A stretch of 64,000 nt of DNA from Psoroptes ovis (Eukaryota > Arthropoda > Arachnida > Sarcoptiformes > Psoroptidae), in the NCBI GenBank assembly GCA_002943765.1, contig PQWQ01000019.1, positions 248,001 to 312,000 on the forward strand, in the 5' to 3' direction. This document shows positions 48,099 to 59,860 of the stretch, piece by piece. The translations under genes were made by a program, and so were the position numbers. How positions within the stretch are numbered: the first letter of the stretch is position 1; each line of letters begins with the position of its first letter. The notes below the pieces were generated by a model. It had not been told where the DNA came from and did no database searches. It saw only the letters and a list, made by a program, of their open reading frames with translations.

Positions 48099-48447
48099 TA
48101 GTTGTGAAATAGCAAAATTTGATTGGAAGGGTCCATGGAGGACCAAGTGAAGAGGGTCGGCGAGAATCCATCTTGGGATTTTTGGAAAATTTCCCGAGAA
48201 GGATCCCACCCTCAGGCTCCTCTAAAAACAGAATTTCTTCATTGAAAAATTTGATTGGCATCAAATTTCATTTAAATCAATACATTTCTTATTTTTCAAA
48301 TATTTAATCTTGAACAAAGTATCTTTGAAAATTTAATTTAATCCAAATTAATTTGAAAAAATGAAAATTTCTAAAAATAGAAATATTGAAAGATGCTTAA
48401 TTCGATGCTTAGAAATTCAATGTTTTCACTAATTATTATTATTCCTA

Positions 48448-48527
48448 TTAGGTTGTCCGAATAGTTTTTGCCGATTATATCGTAGAAAATCATTGGAAAA
48501 TCGGCAAGAACTTATCGGACAACCTAA
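48448..48527 (+). mobile_element. Hairpin MITE, class C
   Basis: Left outer CCGAATAG, right CTTATCGG. Core TATATCGTAGAAAATCATTG. Confidence 0.92.
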
Positions 48528-49054
48528 TATTATCAATTCCTTTCTTACTTATTACTTGAAGATTAATGAAATTTCTTCGAGAATTTTTTGTTTTCTTAAA
48601 ATTCTTCGAAAATTCTGTCAAAATCTTTCGAAAATTTTGCGATTCTTGAATCGAAGAATTGAAGAATTTAAGAATTTCAGAGCTTCAGAGCTCAAATTAT
48701 TTCGCCGATTCTTCCACGAATGGTTTCAAGAGTGATCATCATCATTATCTATAGTCTTTGATATTGAATCTTTGAAATTTTCCTTCGTTAATTAGAGCCA
48801 AAATATACGACAATAACAAGTGTGACATTCGTATATCTATGCCAGACAAGAACGAATAAATTTTCTTAGAAAATTCTCCCAAAGAAAATTTTCTTTGAAT
48901 TCTTCTTATTAATTCTTACGAAATAGAATTTACAATCTTCTGTTTCAAATTTATTATTAAATTAATTGAAATGTCATTGTTTCATTATTATTATTTTTGG
49001 TCCTCTCTGTGTTTGATCGAGGATTTTTGTGAAAACAAAAACATCGAAAAATAA

Positions 49055-49135
49055 ATAGGTTGTCCAGAAAGTTTTTGCCGGTTATATCGTAGAAAATCAT
49101 TGGAAAATTGGCAAAAAACTTTTCGGACAACCTAA
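49055..49135 (+). mobile_element. Hairpin MITE, class C
   Basis: Left CCAGAAAGTTTTTGCCGG, left tip ATAGG; core shared with the 48.45-kb copy. Confidence 0.88.
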
Positions 49136-49606
49136 TAGTAAATATGTGATAATCATACAAATAATACTGACCGTTCGACCGACCGTCCGATCGAATACAA
49201 ATGATTCGAAAAAAACACCCAACAAGCAAAAATAGACAAACCTAATGGTTTTCAGCAGCAAAAAAAAAAAACGTATAGCCTTTGTTTTGTTATTATCTTG
49301 TTGTTGTTGTTTTTATCCTTAAAATAATTGAAATGTCATTGATGAATTGGACAAACAATTAATAATGATGATGATGATGATACAACAATACACGAATGTT
49401 CGTACAGAATAAATCATTCGAAGAACGACCAAACCCCCGATAGCAGATATACCCTGATGTACAAGGTCTTGGGTCTTGAAACAATGCAACAAAATAACGA
49501 GCTGTACGAAATACACGAAAATTATGAGAATATAGTCTTCTAAATGAAATGTTTTCTGTCTACGTTTCTGCCTGTAATTGTTTGTCTATTGAATATGTTC
49601 TAGTTA

Positions 49607-49687
49607 TTAGATTGTCCGAAAAGTTCTTGCTGATTTTTCGAATAATTTTCTACGATATAACCGGTAAGAACTTATGGGACAACCTAA
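49607..49687 (-). mobile_element. Hairpin MITE, class C
   Basis: Right outer arm is the class B form CTTATGGG, while left is CCGAAAAG, an arm-level mosaic. Confidence 0.88.
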
Positions 49688-50143
49688 ATAGTTGCCCCTT
49701 AATAATGTTTACTGGTCGGTTGACAGACGTATAAACAAGCAAATAAACAAATGACAAGTGAAAATATAAATTTTCCATTGTTTTCGCTTGTTATTGTTAC
49801 ATCATTAAATTTAATTGTCAATTTTTTCGATTGTCTTTTGTAAGAGGTCTTGATTGCCCCCGATTTGAAATTTTCAAAATTCTGAAATTCTGGGAATTCA
49901 AAAAGAATCCCCAAAACGTGTATGCAATTCTAAATTGTCTTGTTTTGCTTCTCCTCTTACAAATTCATTTGTTTCAAACATTTTCTTTACATTTTTTGGA
50001 CCTAAGATGTACCGAGGGAAATTTCCCTGGAATTCTTTGAATTTTCCAAAATTTTTCCCTGAACATTTCTTAAATTTTCCCTTCTTGTTCTTATGTAGAA
50101 TTTTTCGAAAAAAAAATTTCTCATATTTCTCTCGAAAAAAATA

Positions 50144-50224
50144 TCAAGTTGTCCGAAAAGTTCTGGCCGCTTAATCAATAGAAAATGCTCATGAAATTTG
50201 GTCAGAACTTTTCGGACAATCAAA
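50144..50224 (-). mobile_element. Hairpin MITE, class A, chimeric left arm
   Basis: Left arm TTCTGGCCGCTTAATC joins the GGCC of one end to the CGCTTAATC of the other. Both tips are decayed (TCAAG, AATCAA). Confidence 0.85.
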
Positions 50225-50540
50225 TATTTTTCCATCCAATTACATTGAAATTATATTCATTTCATTCATTTCGAATTTATTTTATTTGTTCAATTTGTAT
50301 ATGATTCCATTGAGAATTTCTTCGCAAATTTTACCATCATTCAAACAAATAATAATTTCAATTCAATCCTTTACGAATTCGGCCCTAAATTGGGCCCTGA
50401 AAACGGGCTGCCATTATTGGCCAAATTGGCCATAATCATCAATCGATGGAATGGCTTGTTTACAATTTTCAATTTTATCGATGGAATAAAATAAATGGAA
50501 AAATATTTGATGTCATTGATCAAATTGGCTATTGGTAGAA

Positions 50541-50620
50541 TTGGGTTGTCCGAAAAGTTCATTCTGCTTAATCAATAGAGTTGTTCATGAAAATCGGCCA
50601 GAACTTTTCGGACAACCTAA
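50541..50620 (-). mobile_element. Hairpin MITE, class A
   Basis: Compact 80-bp copy, core ATCAATAGAGTTGTTCATG; left tip TTGGG. Confidence 0.92.
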
Positions 50621-50850
50621 TATTTATAATATTATTAATTCCGTTTGAAATATAAATTCCATTTCAACCCTTTTATTTTGTTGCATCGAATTTGAGATTT
50701 TAATCATGGGAATTGAAAATTTTTTTGAAAGCAATTGAATTACAACAAATAATGATGATAATAATGATTCAATGAATTCTGCTAAATTCAATGAATTCAA
50801 CCAAATTTTCCATCTCTTGAAAGTGTTCAAATGATTCAATTGAATAATGT

Positions 50851-51007
50851 TTAACCCTTAGCACTCGAAGCACTTACAGCGCAAAGCAAGCCAGCAGCTC
50901 GACAATTTTTCACACTCATGTTAAATGGTGACTGGCGGGCGCCTATCGAGTTGCTGCATTACATCTTATGGTGAGTGATGCTAACCGCTCGAGTTTTAAT
51001 GGTTTAA
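50851..51007 (+). mobile_element. piggyBac-like MITE, 157 bp
   Basis: Starts TTAACCCTTAGCACTCGAAG and ends CTCGAGTTTTAATGGTTTAA, imperfect inverted ends with TTAA at the left. Very similar over its whole length to 55240-55396. It is less AT-rich than its surroundings and has no open frame. Confidence 0.7.
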
Positions 51008-51288
51008 ACATTAAATTCAAAGGCTTCAATTCAAAGTATTCAAAGAGTTGAAGTTGCGATATGAGTATGACAATTGTTTTCGATTGAAATAATAGAAATA
51101 AAATGAAAAATTCCAGCCTAAATGTAATTAAAAATTTCAAAAAATTAATTTGAAATTTTGAAAACTTTTAAAGTAAACAAAATTGTTTTTCATAAAATTT
51201 TGATTTCAACTCAAAAAGTTTCAACTCAAAGGGTTAAACATTTTAATGATAATAAACATGAAACTAATCAAATACTATTAAACAAATA

Positions 51289-51372
51289 TTAGGTTGTCCG
51301 AAAAGTTTTGGCCAATTTTCATTCAGCAACTCTATTGTGATTAAGCAGAATGAACTTTTCGGACAACCTTAA
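51289..51372 (+). mobile_element. Hairpin MITE, class A
   Basis: Core TTCATTCAGCAACTCTATTG; extra T in the right tip (ACCTTAA). Confidence 0.92.
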
Positions 51373-51693
51373 TTAATGAATACTAAATGAAAACATTGAT
51401 TAGGCTGCTTTATCAATATTCGTTGTATCCGAATTTGAATTTTAGGTACTCGTCTGTTTTTCGTTGTCAATTTTTGTTGTTTACTTTGAACATTACAATT
51501 CGCTTGAATTGTCTCGGAGCGAATTTCGGGGCCTTTCACTGATGATTAAGGTTTTGTTCCTGTTTTTCCAATTAATTTCAAGTGAACTCTTTCGAATTTT
51601 TTAATTTTGAAAAGATTAAAACAAATAATTTTAATTATTTTTTTCGAAATTCATTAAGGTCTCAAAGTTTTTAGTTTTTAAAAAATGATAACA

Positions 51694-51775
51694 TTATGTT
51701 GTCCGAAAAATTTTGGCCGATTTTCATGCACACTTCTATTGTGATTAATCGTAATGAACTTTTCGGACAATCTAA
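51694..51775 (+). mobile_element. Hairpin MITE, class A
   Basis: Left tip TTATG; core CATGCACACTTCTATTGTG. Confidence 0.9.
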
Positions 51776-51904
51776 TATATAATTCAATGAATCAATGTTA
51801 TAAATCATGTATCTATATTGTGACATATTGTTTTGTATTTTGACTATTTTTTATATGTCAAAATTGACTCTTTGACTGTTTGAACAAAAAAACTTTTATC
51901 TATA

Positions 51905-51984
51905 TTAGGTTGTCCGAAAAGTTCATTCCGCTTAATCAATAGAGATGCTAATAAAAATCGGCTAGAACTTTCTGGACAGCCTAA
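51905..51984 (-). mobile_element. Hairpin MITE, class A
   Basis: Preceded by AAACTTTTATCTATA, the same flank as the next copy at 52.2 kb. Right end CTTTCTGGACAGCCTAA. Confidence 0.92.
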
Positions 51985-52195
51985 TATTTTTTGTTTTCAA
52001 AATGAAACTTTTTCATTGTTCAAAATTTCAAAATTTTTAATTACTTTTCATTTAATTAATTATTCAATTAATTAATTGAATAATTTCGAAAAAACTATAA
52101 ATGATGGATTATTTTTAATTATTTTTTGAAATTTTGTTTTCCAAAAAGCTTTGTCTTGTTTTGTTTGTTTGTTAAATATTAAACTTTTATCTATA

Positions 52196-52275
52196 TTAGG
52201 TTGTCCGAAAAGTTCATTCCGTTAAATCAATAGAATTGTTTATGAAAATCGGCCAAAACTTTTCGGACAACTTAA
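52196..52275 (-). mobile_element. Hairpin MITE, class A
   Basis: Same 15-bp left flank as the previous copy. Core AATCAATAGAATTGTTTATG; right tip ACTTAA. Confidence 0.92.
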
Positions 52276-53326
52276 ATATAATTATCACAAATCAATTTCA
52301 ATTTTTGTCAAAATTTTTGAAAATATATTTTTGACATTTTCGACGATTTGAATTGATGAATATGTTTTCATTCTCTTTTTTAAGGGGCCATGGCAAAGTT
52401 CTGGGCCGCTGAAGTGTCACCAGGGGCCCTTGGCAAGCATGGTATATGCTGCATGGTATGCCTGTATTCAGAGCCCTAGAAGCTCTCCCGATTCGAAATG
52501 TTTGTATTGAATTCTTCATTTTCCTTGAAAATTGTCATTACCAGCATTACTATTCTTCATTTGAAGCATCTTCAATTGTTTCTTGTCGTTTCTCAATTCA
52601 ATTCTCTCCTTCTTTCTCATTCAATTTGCATTAAATTTCATTTCAATTCATTCCATTGCAACCAATTCAAAAAACAAAATGAATTCCCATAAGTGTCTGA
52701 ATAAATGTTTGTCAAAATTATGAAGAGAAGAAAGAGAAATTTCGTGAGTCTCTGTGCCTGTGTATGTGCTTCAAGAATTTCTTTCGTAAAAATTCTTTAA
52801 GAATTTCGGTTAATTTCAGCGATTCTGATTTCCAAAAGCTGGCGACGTACTGCTACGTGCAATTATCCATTATTACAAAGCGCCGGCAGCCGAATTGGTC
52901 CCGAAATTTTCACCTATACACCCTTAAAACAAGGGTTTAATGAATTTTGAAAGAGTTTCTCCCTCTCCTTTGAAAAACAAAATCATTTGTTTTTCTCTCC
53001 CTCACTTAATACACTGAGAAATTTGGAAAATTGTTTTCCGAATGATTATTCTTTGTTCATTGAATTCTTTTAAATTCTTGAGATCCCTGAATTCTTCACA
53101 GTTCTTAAAGATATTTCCAGATATTTCTTAGTTTCTTAGGATCCTTAGACCCTTGAATCCTTGAATAGCGATTTTATTTTCATTTTTCGAACATTAAAAA
53201 TTCATATTTTCCCCATATGAATTTTCGCCTGTGCAGCATGCATATAAATATACCACAAATTGTTCATGTTTTTAAAATTTATTACACACAACAACGACGA
53301 TTATTACAATAATGATCATAATAATA

Positions 53327-53408
53327 TTAGGTTGTCCGAAAAGTTTTTGCCGATTATATCGCGTAGAGAATTATGAGAAAATTGGCAAGAACTTATCGGA
53401 CAACCTAT
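53327..53408 (+). mobile_element. Hairpin MITE, class C
   Basis: Core TATATCGCGTAGAGAATTATG; right outer CTTATCGG; right tip ACCTAT. Confidence 0.92.
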
Positions 53409-53544
53409 TAATAATAGCATAACGATAATAACAGCAATAATAATGAACCATAATAATAATAATAAACAATAACCATAATTTACCCTCGAATAAATAAAAT
53501 AAATGAATAAATAAATAAATAAATGCACACCGAATATGAATGTA

Positions 53545-53627
53545 TTAGGTTGTCCGAAAAGTTCATTCGGCTTAATCACAATAGCGAATGCTAATGAAAA
53601 TTGGCTAAAACTTTCTGGACAACCTAC
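53545..53627 (-). mobile_element. Hairpin MITE, class A
   Basis: Left TTCATTCGGCTTAATC; core ACAATAGCGAATGCTAATG. Confidence 0.9.
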
Positions 53628-54027
53628 TATCGAAATGATAATTCTTTGAAAAAGAAATAAAAATCTTTTTATTTCTTCACAAAAAGAGAAAAATGGCTTT
53701 CCCAAGAATAATTTTGTTTTGTTTTGCCCCAGATTTGGACCATTTTTAGTGTCCAAGAATAAACAAAACGGACAAAAACAATCATTGAATAATTTAAATG
53801 CATCTTGAATATCATTATTCAAAGGGTGATTCATATTGACCAGGGGTAAGGGTTTGGACCTTGAAACGCAATTGAGTTTTTGTCTAATTCAATGAAGATC
53901 TAATAAAATTCAATGTGAATTTGAAACGATTCTTCAATCGTCGCTGTTCAATTGCTTTACGATTGTTTACCAATTGGCCCCCCACCATCAATTGGTTTCC
54001 TCGAATTGCTTTCAATTTTAATAACTA

Positions 54028-54107
54028 TTAGGTTGTCCGAAAAGTTCTTGCCGATTTTCCAATTATTCTCTACGATATAACCGGCAAAAACTTTTCGGAC
54101 AACCTAA
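54028..54107 (-). mobile_element. Hairpin MITE, class C
   Basis: Outer arms both of the AAAA form and perfectly paired; core CAATTATTCTCTACGATATA. Confidence 0.92.
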
Positions 54108-54245
54108 TATTTCAATTACTTTTCAATTCAATTGAATGCAATAAAAAAACATGGTGAAAATTCTTGGGAAACAATTGGCCCAAAAATCATTGTGAATTTC
54201 TATTCGAAATTTATATTTGACAAAATCAAAATTCAAATAATAATA

Positions 54246-54327
54246 TTAAGCTGTCCGGAAAGTTCTGGCCGATTTTCATTTGAGCAACTCTATTGAAAAA
54301 TCGGCCAGAACTTTTCGGACAACCTGA
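54246..54327 (+). mobile_element. Hairpin MITE, class A, chimeric right arm
   Basis: Left arm normal (TTCTGGCCGATTTTCAT), but the right arm reads AAAAATCGGCCAGAAC in place of ATTAAGCGGAATGAAC. It is the mirror image of the left-arm conversions. Confidence 0.9.
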
Positions 54328-54799
54328 GTAATTCAATGAATTATTTTTGAATTTATTACTATTTTATTATTTTTTTGAGTTTTTTCAATATTGAATATCA
54401 AAAAGATTGAATCAGAATCAATTCAATTTTTCTGATTTTTATTACCCCATAAACAATGATCATGAATAAACAATTCAATTGAAAATCAGTGTTCAATTGG
54501 GTTCAGTCAACATGTCCCTAAGTTTACCCTGTAAAAATCATAAAATTCTGGTCCTCGATTCTCGAGTGATTCTCCAGCGATTCTCGGGAATCGATTCTAG
54601 GGCCCAGAATCTTTGTAGTTAAATTCTTTGAATGTAAATTCTTTGAATTTCGAAATTTCAATTTGTTTTAATTGAATTTAATGAAATTCATTTTCCAAGG
54701 TCTATAGATCATGAATTATCATCCAGTGATGATGATAATTACTACGGATATTTGTCACTAGGCGAAAAACAAGGCTTAGTTTAGGTTAACCAAAAGAAT

Positions 54800-54881
54800 A
54801 ATGGTTGTCCGAAAAGTTTATTCGGCTTTATCTTGATAGAGTTGTTCATGAAAATTGGCCAGAACTTTTCGGACAACCAAA
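54800..54881 (-). mobile_element. Hairpin MITE, class A
   Basis: Left tip decayed (AATGG); core TTATCTTGATAGAGTTGTTC; right tip CCAAA. Confidence 0.88.
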
Positions 54882-55239
54882 TATTATTGGAATTATGACA
54901 AGTTTAATCGTAAGATAAATTCTGGTATTTTGAACCATTTTTCCCAAAACAAAAATTTGAAATTCCACAAAATCATTGTGTTGAAAATATTTTCCGCTTT
55001 TTCTTGTGTTTTATTGGTTGTTTGGGGTTAAAACAATCCATGAATTTTGATTAAATTTATGTGTGTGGTTGGTTATGGTTAAAGTATTAGTGATGGTAAC
55101 CAAATAATTCGGATAATAATTTAAACCCAAATTCTTTCCACTATTTCCACTCATTCGTTAAAACCAGAATCGCAGGAATTTCACCCCAAAAAAATAAAAT
55201 TTTAATGAAAAATTCCTTTCGAACAAATTCTTCCATTCA

Positions 55240-55396
55240 TCAACCCTTAGCCTTCGAAGCACTTACAGCGCAAGCGAGCCAGCAGCTCGACAATTTTTCA
55301 AACTCATGTAAAATGGTGACTTAAGGGCGCCTGCATCGAGTTGCTGCATTACATGTTATGGTGAGTGATGCTCACCGCTCGAGTTTTAAAGGTTAA
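55240..55396 (+). mobile_element. piggyBac-like MITE, 157 bp
   Basis: Starts TCAACCCTTAGCCTTCGAAG and ends CTCGAGTTTTAAAGGTTAA. Same length and same internal words (CAGCAGCTCGACAATTTTTC, GTGAGTGATGCT) as 50851-51007. Confidence 0.7.
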
Positions 55397-55857
55397 TCAC
55401 CCTGAAAATTTCCATTTTTGGGTTTTTAACTTTTTTTTACAGGGACCTATTTGAAATCATTATTAAATCTTTTAATTTTTATTAATACCAAACAACCAAC
55501 CAGATGATCATAAACAATGGTCGGTACTATGTGTATCTTTGGTTCCATACATTACATTTTCCATTTGATGGCCAATGATACATTGTACATGTGATTTGCC
55601 CTTCCTGCAAGTGAAATGAATGCCACTGGTATGATGATGATCACCAAATGAATGAATGAATGGCTGCACACAACACACACATTCAACATTGGTTAATTTG
55701 GACAATTTTTTCTGGGGTTATAATGACGACAAATATCATTAGTTGTAGTGATTATTTTGCTGTTGTTGATGTTGTTGGTGTTGATGAATTTAACATAACA
55801 TTTATGATGATAATAGCGATGATGATCGTCATCATCGTTGAAATGATAATGATAATA

Positions 55858-55937
55858 TTTGACTGTCCGAAAAGTTTTGGCCGATTTTCATGAGCAACTC
55901 TATTGATTGAGCCGAATGAACTTTTCGGACAAGCTAA
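55858..55937 (+). mobile_element. Hairpin MITE, class A
   Basis: Core at consensus (TTTTCATGAGCAACTCTATT); left tip TTTGA, right GGACAAGCTAA. Confidence 0.9.
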
Positions 55938-56030
55938 TTGAATAGTGTGAATGTTGGTGTGAATTTATGGAGGTTTATTGTTGATGATATTGATGTCGAA
56001 AAACTTAAAAACTTTGTATGTGTTCATGTA

Positions 56031-56110
56031 TTAGATTGTCCTATAAGTTCTTGCCGTTTTTCGAATGAAAAAATCGAAAAAAAACGGCAAGAACTTATAG
56101 GACAACCCAA
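56031..56110 (-). mobile_element. Hairpin MITE, class B
   Basis: Outer arms CCTATAAG and CTTATAGG: a compensated G/C to A/T change relative to CCCATAAG/CTTATGGG, so the stem stays perfect. Confidence 0.92.
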
Positions 56111-56292
56111 TATGTCTATGTGTAATTTCAATTTAAAAGTTTCATTTCATTCATTTTATTTCTATGAGAAGTTTTTTTCTCGCTACTGAACATGAAATAA
56201 CATTGAACATTTCATGTAATGATTATGTAATAATACATTTGTGAACGGAAACTTTTTGATTTTAATTCTGCTGCTTAGTTGTTTTATCTATA

Positions 56293-56372
56293 TTAGGTTG
56301 TCCGAAAAGTTCAGGCCGATTTTCATGAGCAACTCTATTGATTAAGCCGAATGAACTTTTCGGACAATCTAA
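56293..56372 (+). mobile_element. Hairpin MITE, class A
   Basis: Left inner TTCAGGCCG; right AAGCCGAATGAAC. Preceded by TTTTATCTATA, as are the copies at 51.9 and 52.2 kb. Confidence 0.92.
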
Positions 56373-56768
56373 TATTTGGTGCCGAATTCTGCTTGGTGAT
56401 AGCCTTAAAGAGTGATAAACACAGATGAATTTGATGAGACATGAAGACTATTCTTTCTGTATGTGTGTATTATCCATTATTATTATGACTGAGACCAAAG
56501 TTTCATTAACAAAAAATGAAAAGTTTCAAATGAAAATTTTCCATTGAAACAAACATGATAATAATAATGAATTTGATGCTCTGTTGATTTGCTTTGTTGT
56601 AATTTTTCATTGGTGTAATTCAGTAATTCGCTGGATTTTGTGAATTTTTGCTGAATTTCCACGGAAGATTTCCATCGAAATCTCATGGATTTCAATGACT
56701 TTGGACGAGTTTTACCCGTGAATTTTTGCGTGGTTTTCTGCTGAGAAAATTATTTCTGCCGTAATGTA

Positions 56769-56850
56769 TTAGGTTGTCCGAAAAGTTCTGGCCAATTTTC
56801 ATCTGGCAACTCTATCGGATTAAGCGAAATGAACTTTTCGGACAGCCTAC
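56769..56850 (+). mobile_element. Hairpin MITE, class A
   Basis: Core ATCTGGCAACTCTATCGGATT; right tip GGACAGCCTAC then TAA. Confidence 0.9.
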
Positions 56851-58269
56851 TAATGTATTTCAATTTTAATGCGTTTTTTTTCATACGATTTTCACACAAT
56901 ATTGTTTGCGTCCAACATCAGTTTCCCCATCATTTCTATCATTTCATATGCTTTCAATTACGAATTCACACATATATATATGAATGTGTTAATGATTCGA
57001 ATAAAATTTTTATTATTATTATTATTATGACGATGATGATGATCATCATCATTAGTATTTCATGATGATTATGATGATGATGATTATTTAATGATTTGTT
57101 AATGATAATTATCATTAACACAAATAGAATATTGTTATTATCATTATTAATAGTGTTCATATTATTGTTGTTGTACTTGTTGTTTGGGTGCATCACCGAA
57201 ATATCATGACAGACATGAGAATTTCGCAGGAAAAACGAAGAATAGCCATAAGATTTTCTCGAAAGAATCGCCATAACAAAGATAATGGACGCAAGAATTC
57301 ATTTGGTCCAAGAAATTCTTCATATTCTTCTTACATTATTTGAATTTGTACCAGAATCACTGTCTTAGAATCTTACATGTTCAAGAAAAATGCACCCATT
57401 TCAAATGCTGTCATTGGTACACATATTTAAAATGTCAAATTTAATTTTTTTCTCAGGAATATTTTTTTGTCTTACACAAAGAATTTTGAAAATTTTAAAA
57501 TTCTTAAAGAATTTTCCTAGTTCTTTGTGTGAATATTCCATATATAATGAAATGAAATGAATTGATTTTCGAAGGAATTTCATTTGTTTTTCCCGCATTT
57601 CAAAATTCTTTCAAAATTCAAAATTCTAGCCAAGATTCTTGGCTAAATTTATCAAATTTTTCTCCGAATTCAAAAGAATTCCTTACCCTCCGTACACCTT
57701 ATAACCTGTCAAAAAAATAAAAATAAAAATATTTGTTTGTTACAAATATTTAAATAACATTTAAATATTTTGTTTTCCTAAAATGTTTTCTCATTCATTC
57801 TAATGACAGGTGTATTTGCTTTACGTATCAAAATTTATTGTCAAACTAAATTATTTACTTGTTTATTTGTTCGTTTGTTTGTTTATTCCTTTATTTATTT
57901 ATTCGTTTATTTATTTATTCACTTCCAATACTCACTTATTTATTGATTCATTTATTTCAATATTAGTCAGTTAACTGACTTTAACTAACTTATTGTTAAT
58001 AATAAATGAATAAATAGACTGAATAAATATGGATTTATTAGTCACGGATAAATAAATAAACGAATAAAAAATACAGACTAAATCAATAAACTGATCAATA
58101 TGAATATCAATATACATTCTATGAGAAAATATTCAAATATCCCCATACATAAATTCCAAATCTTTACGTAAAATATTATCGATAATAAATAAATGGATAA
58201 ATAAAAATCGATCAATTTTGATCAAATTTTTTAATTTCGAAAAGAATTTCAATCTTCCACATATATGTA

Positions 58270-58317
58270 TTAGGTTGTTCATTTGAAAAATCGGTAAAAA
58301 CTTTTCGGACAACCTAA
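58270..58317. mobile_element. Deleted hairpin MITE, 48 bp
   Basis: Left tip TTAGGTTGT is joined directly to TCATTTGAAAAATCGGTAAA and an intact right end. The left inner arm and half the core are gone, so the stem can no longer form. Confidence 0.85.
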
Positions 58318-58495
58318 TACATCAATGAAATATATTGGTTATTTACATTCATATTTATACATCCATGAAAAACATCAGAAGAATTTTCGTGCATCATCAA
58401 AGAATATTCTTTAGTCTTTATTCCTTCTTTTATTTTCATTTATTTATCCCTGATTCTTGCTTTCATTTTGTTGTTTTTATTATTATTGAATTTCA

Positions 58496-58560
58496 GTCGC
58501 TGCTGGCTGACTAATACTGTGTGCAGCCCGACAATGTGCTGCAGCCCTCAAACTAAATAA
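58496..58560 (+). other. Possible terminal non-coding exon
   Basis: A pyrimidine-leaning tract ending GAATTTCAG precedes a less AT-rich 60-nt segment (GCTGCTGGCTGAC, GTGCTGCAGCC) that ends at an AATAAA word near 58.556 kb. No upstream exon can be tied to it. Confidence 0.2.
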
Positions 58561-58674
58561 AACAAAGCGAAAAACATCACCACAAGTCCCCAAGACCAAA
58601 GCAGGGTCCCTATAAAAATGTATTCGGTAAATAAATAAAATAAAAAAGAATATGTGACAATGTGTTTTTATTTA

Positions 58675-58754
58675 TTAGGCTGTCCTAAAAGTTTTTACAG
58701 ATTATATCGTAAGAATTAATAAGAAAATCGGCAAAAACTTATCGGACAACCTAA
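58675..58754 (+). mobile_element. Hairpin MITE, class C
   Basis: Left TTAGGCTGTCCTAAAAG; inner TTTACAGATTATATCG; right end at consensus. Confidence 0.9.
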
Positions 58755-59529
58755 TATTTTTGTTTGTCTTATTCCATATACATTAATCCCATTATGCAGC
58801 ATTTTTTTCATGTTTCGTTTATTTTTTGACGTGACATTATTATTGTATTAGTATTTCTAACATTGAATTATAAAATAAAACAAAACAAAGCAAAAATATT
58901 TTGCTTCAAACCATTGATATTCTGAATCCTGGTAAAATCATTGAATGAATGAATGAATCATATAAGAGAGTAGTGAGAGTAGTTAGAGGAGTAATATGGC
59001 CGCAATATTCCGAGTTTTTTCTTTTGTTTGTTTGTCTCAGAATCAATAGTCTTTGAAATACTCGCAGTTCCCTGAGCCTTTCAAAACTTTCAACTGAATA
59101 TTCAAAGTCTTTAGAAACTTAGAACCCAAGAAAGTCGCTTCCAGTCAAATATGGTCTTCGTTAGTCTCCTTTGAGGTCTTACCAGTCGCAAAATCTTTGA
59201 AAATCTTGCAAAATACATGAAATTTCGGTCAGAAAACTGATGTAACTAAGCCAATCGAATATTGTTTGAAAGTTTTGTCATTTCACACCATTGAAACACT
59301 GCACATATGAAATAGCAATCTGTCAAACATTTCGATGACATTTTCGAAAAACAATTTTGTGTGAACAAATTGTGTTGGTTTGATGATAATCCATGTTTAC
59401 ATGTTTGTGTCTGTGTATTCAAATTCATCGACAAGAATCAATGTTCAATTTAATTATCTTTGATTAGCAAAGAATCCTTAGCGTAAAATGCTATGATAAT
59501 AATGAATGATGAATGAAAGGATCTAAGAC

Positions 59530-59560
59530 TATCAGAAGAATATCAGACATTCTTCTGATA
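59530..59560. repeat. 31-bp hairpin
   Basis: Arms TATCAGAAGAAT and ATTCTTCTGATA with the 7-nt loop ATCAGAC. Confidence 0.75.
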
Positions 59561-59768
59561 TTCCACTGTGAATAATAATGATTTGTTGTCATAAACAATT
59601 TCTTGAATATTTTCTTGAGCAATTTTCTTGAATATTCTTCATTATTTACCATAACATAGACATATGAATAATCGGATTAATCTAATTTATTTTTATTCAT
59701 ATTTATTTATTTATTTATTTCTTTTTCTTGGTAATAAATTTACATATGTGTTTCACATGTTACACATG

Positions 59769-59849
59769 TCAGGTTGTCCGAAAAGTTTTGGCCGATTTTC
59801 TAATTATTTTCTAAAAAAATAATCGGCAAAAACTTTCCGGACAACCGAA
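59769..59849 (-). mobile_element. Hairpin MITE, class C
   Basis: Left tip TCAGG, right CCGAA; inner TTTTGGCCGATT/AATCGGCAAAAAC. Eleven bases from the next copy. Confidence 0.88.
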
Positions 59850-59860
59850 TATATTTCTAT

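Noticed and set aside
41388..50620. Regularly spaced palindromic repeats as a CRISPR-like array
   Set aside because: Spacing is irregular, orientations and classes are mixed, units sit at TA sites and the context is eukaryotic with introns.
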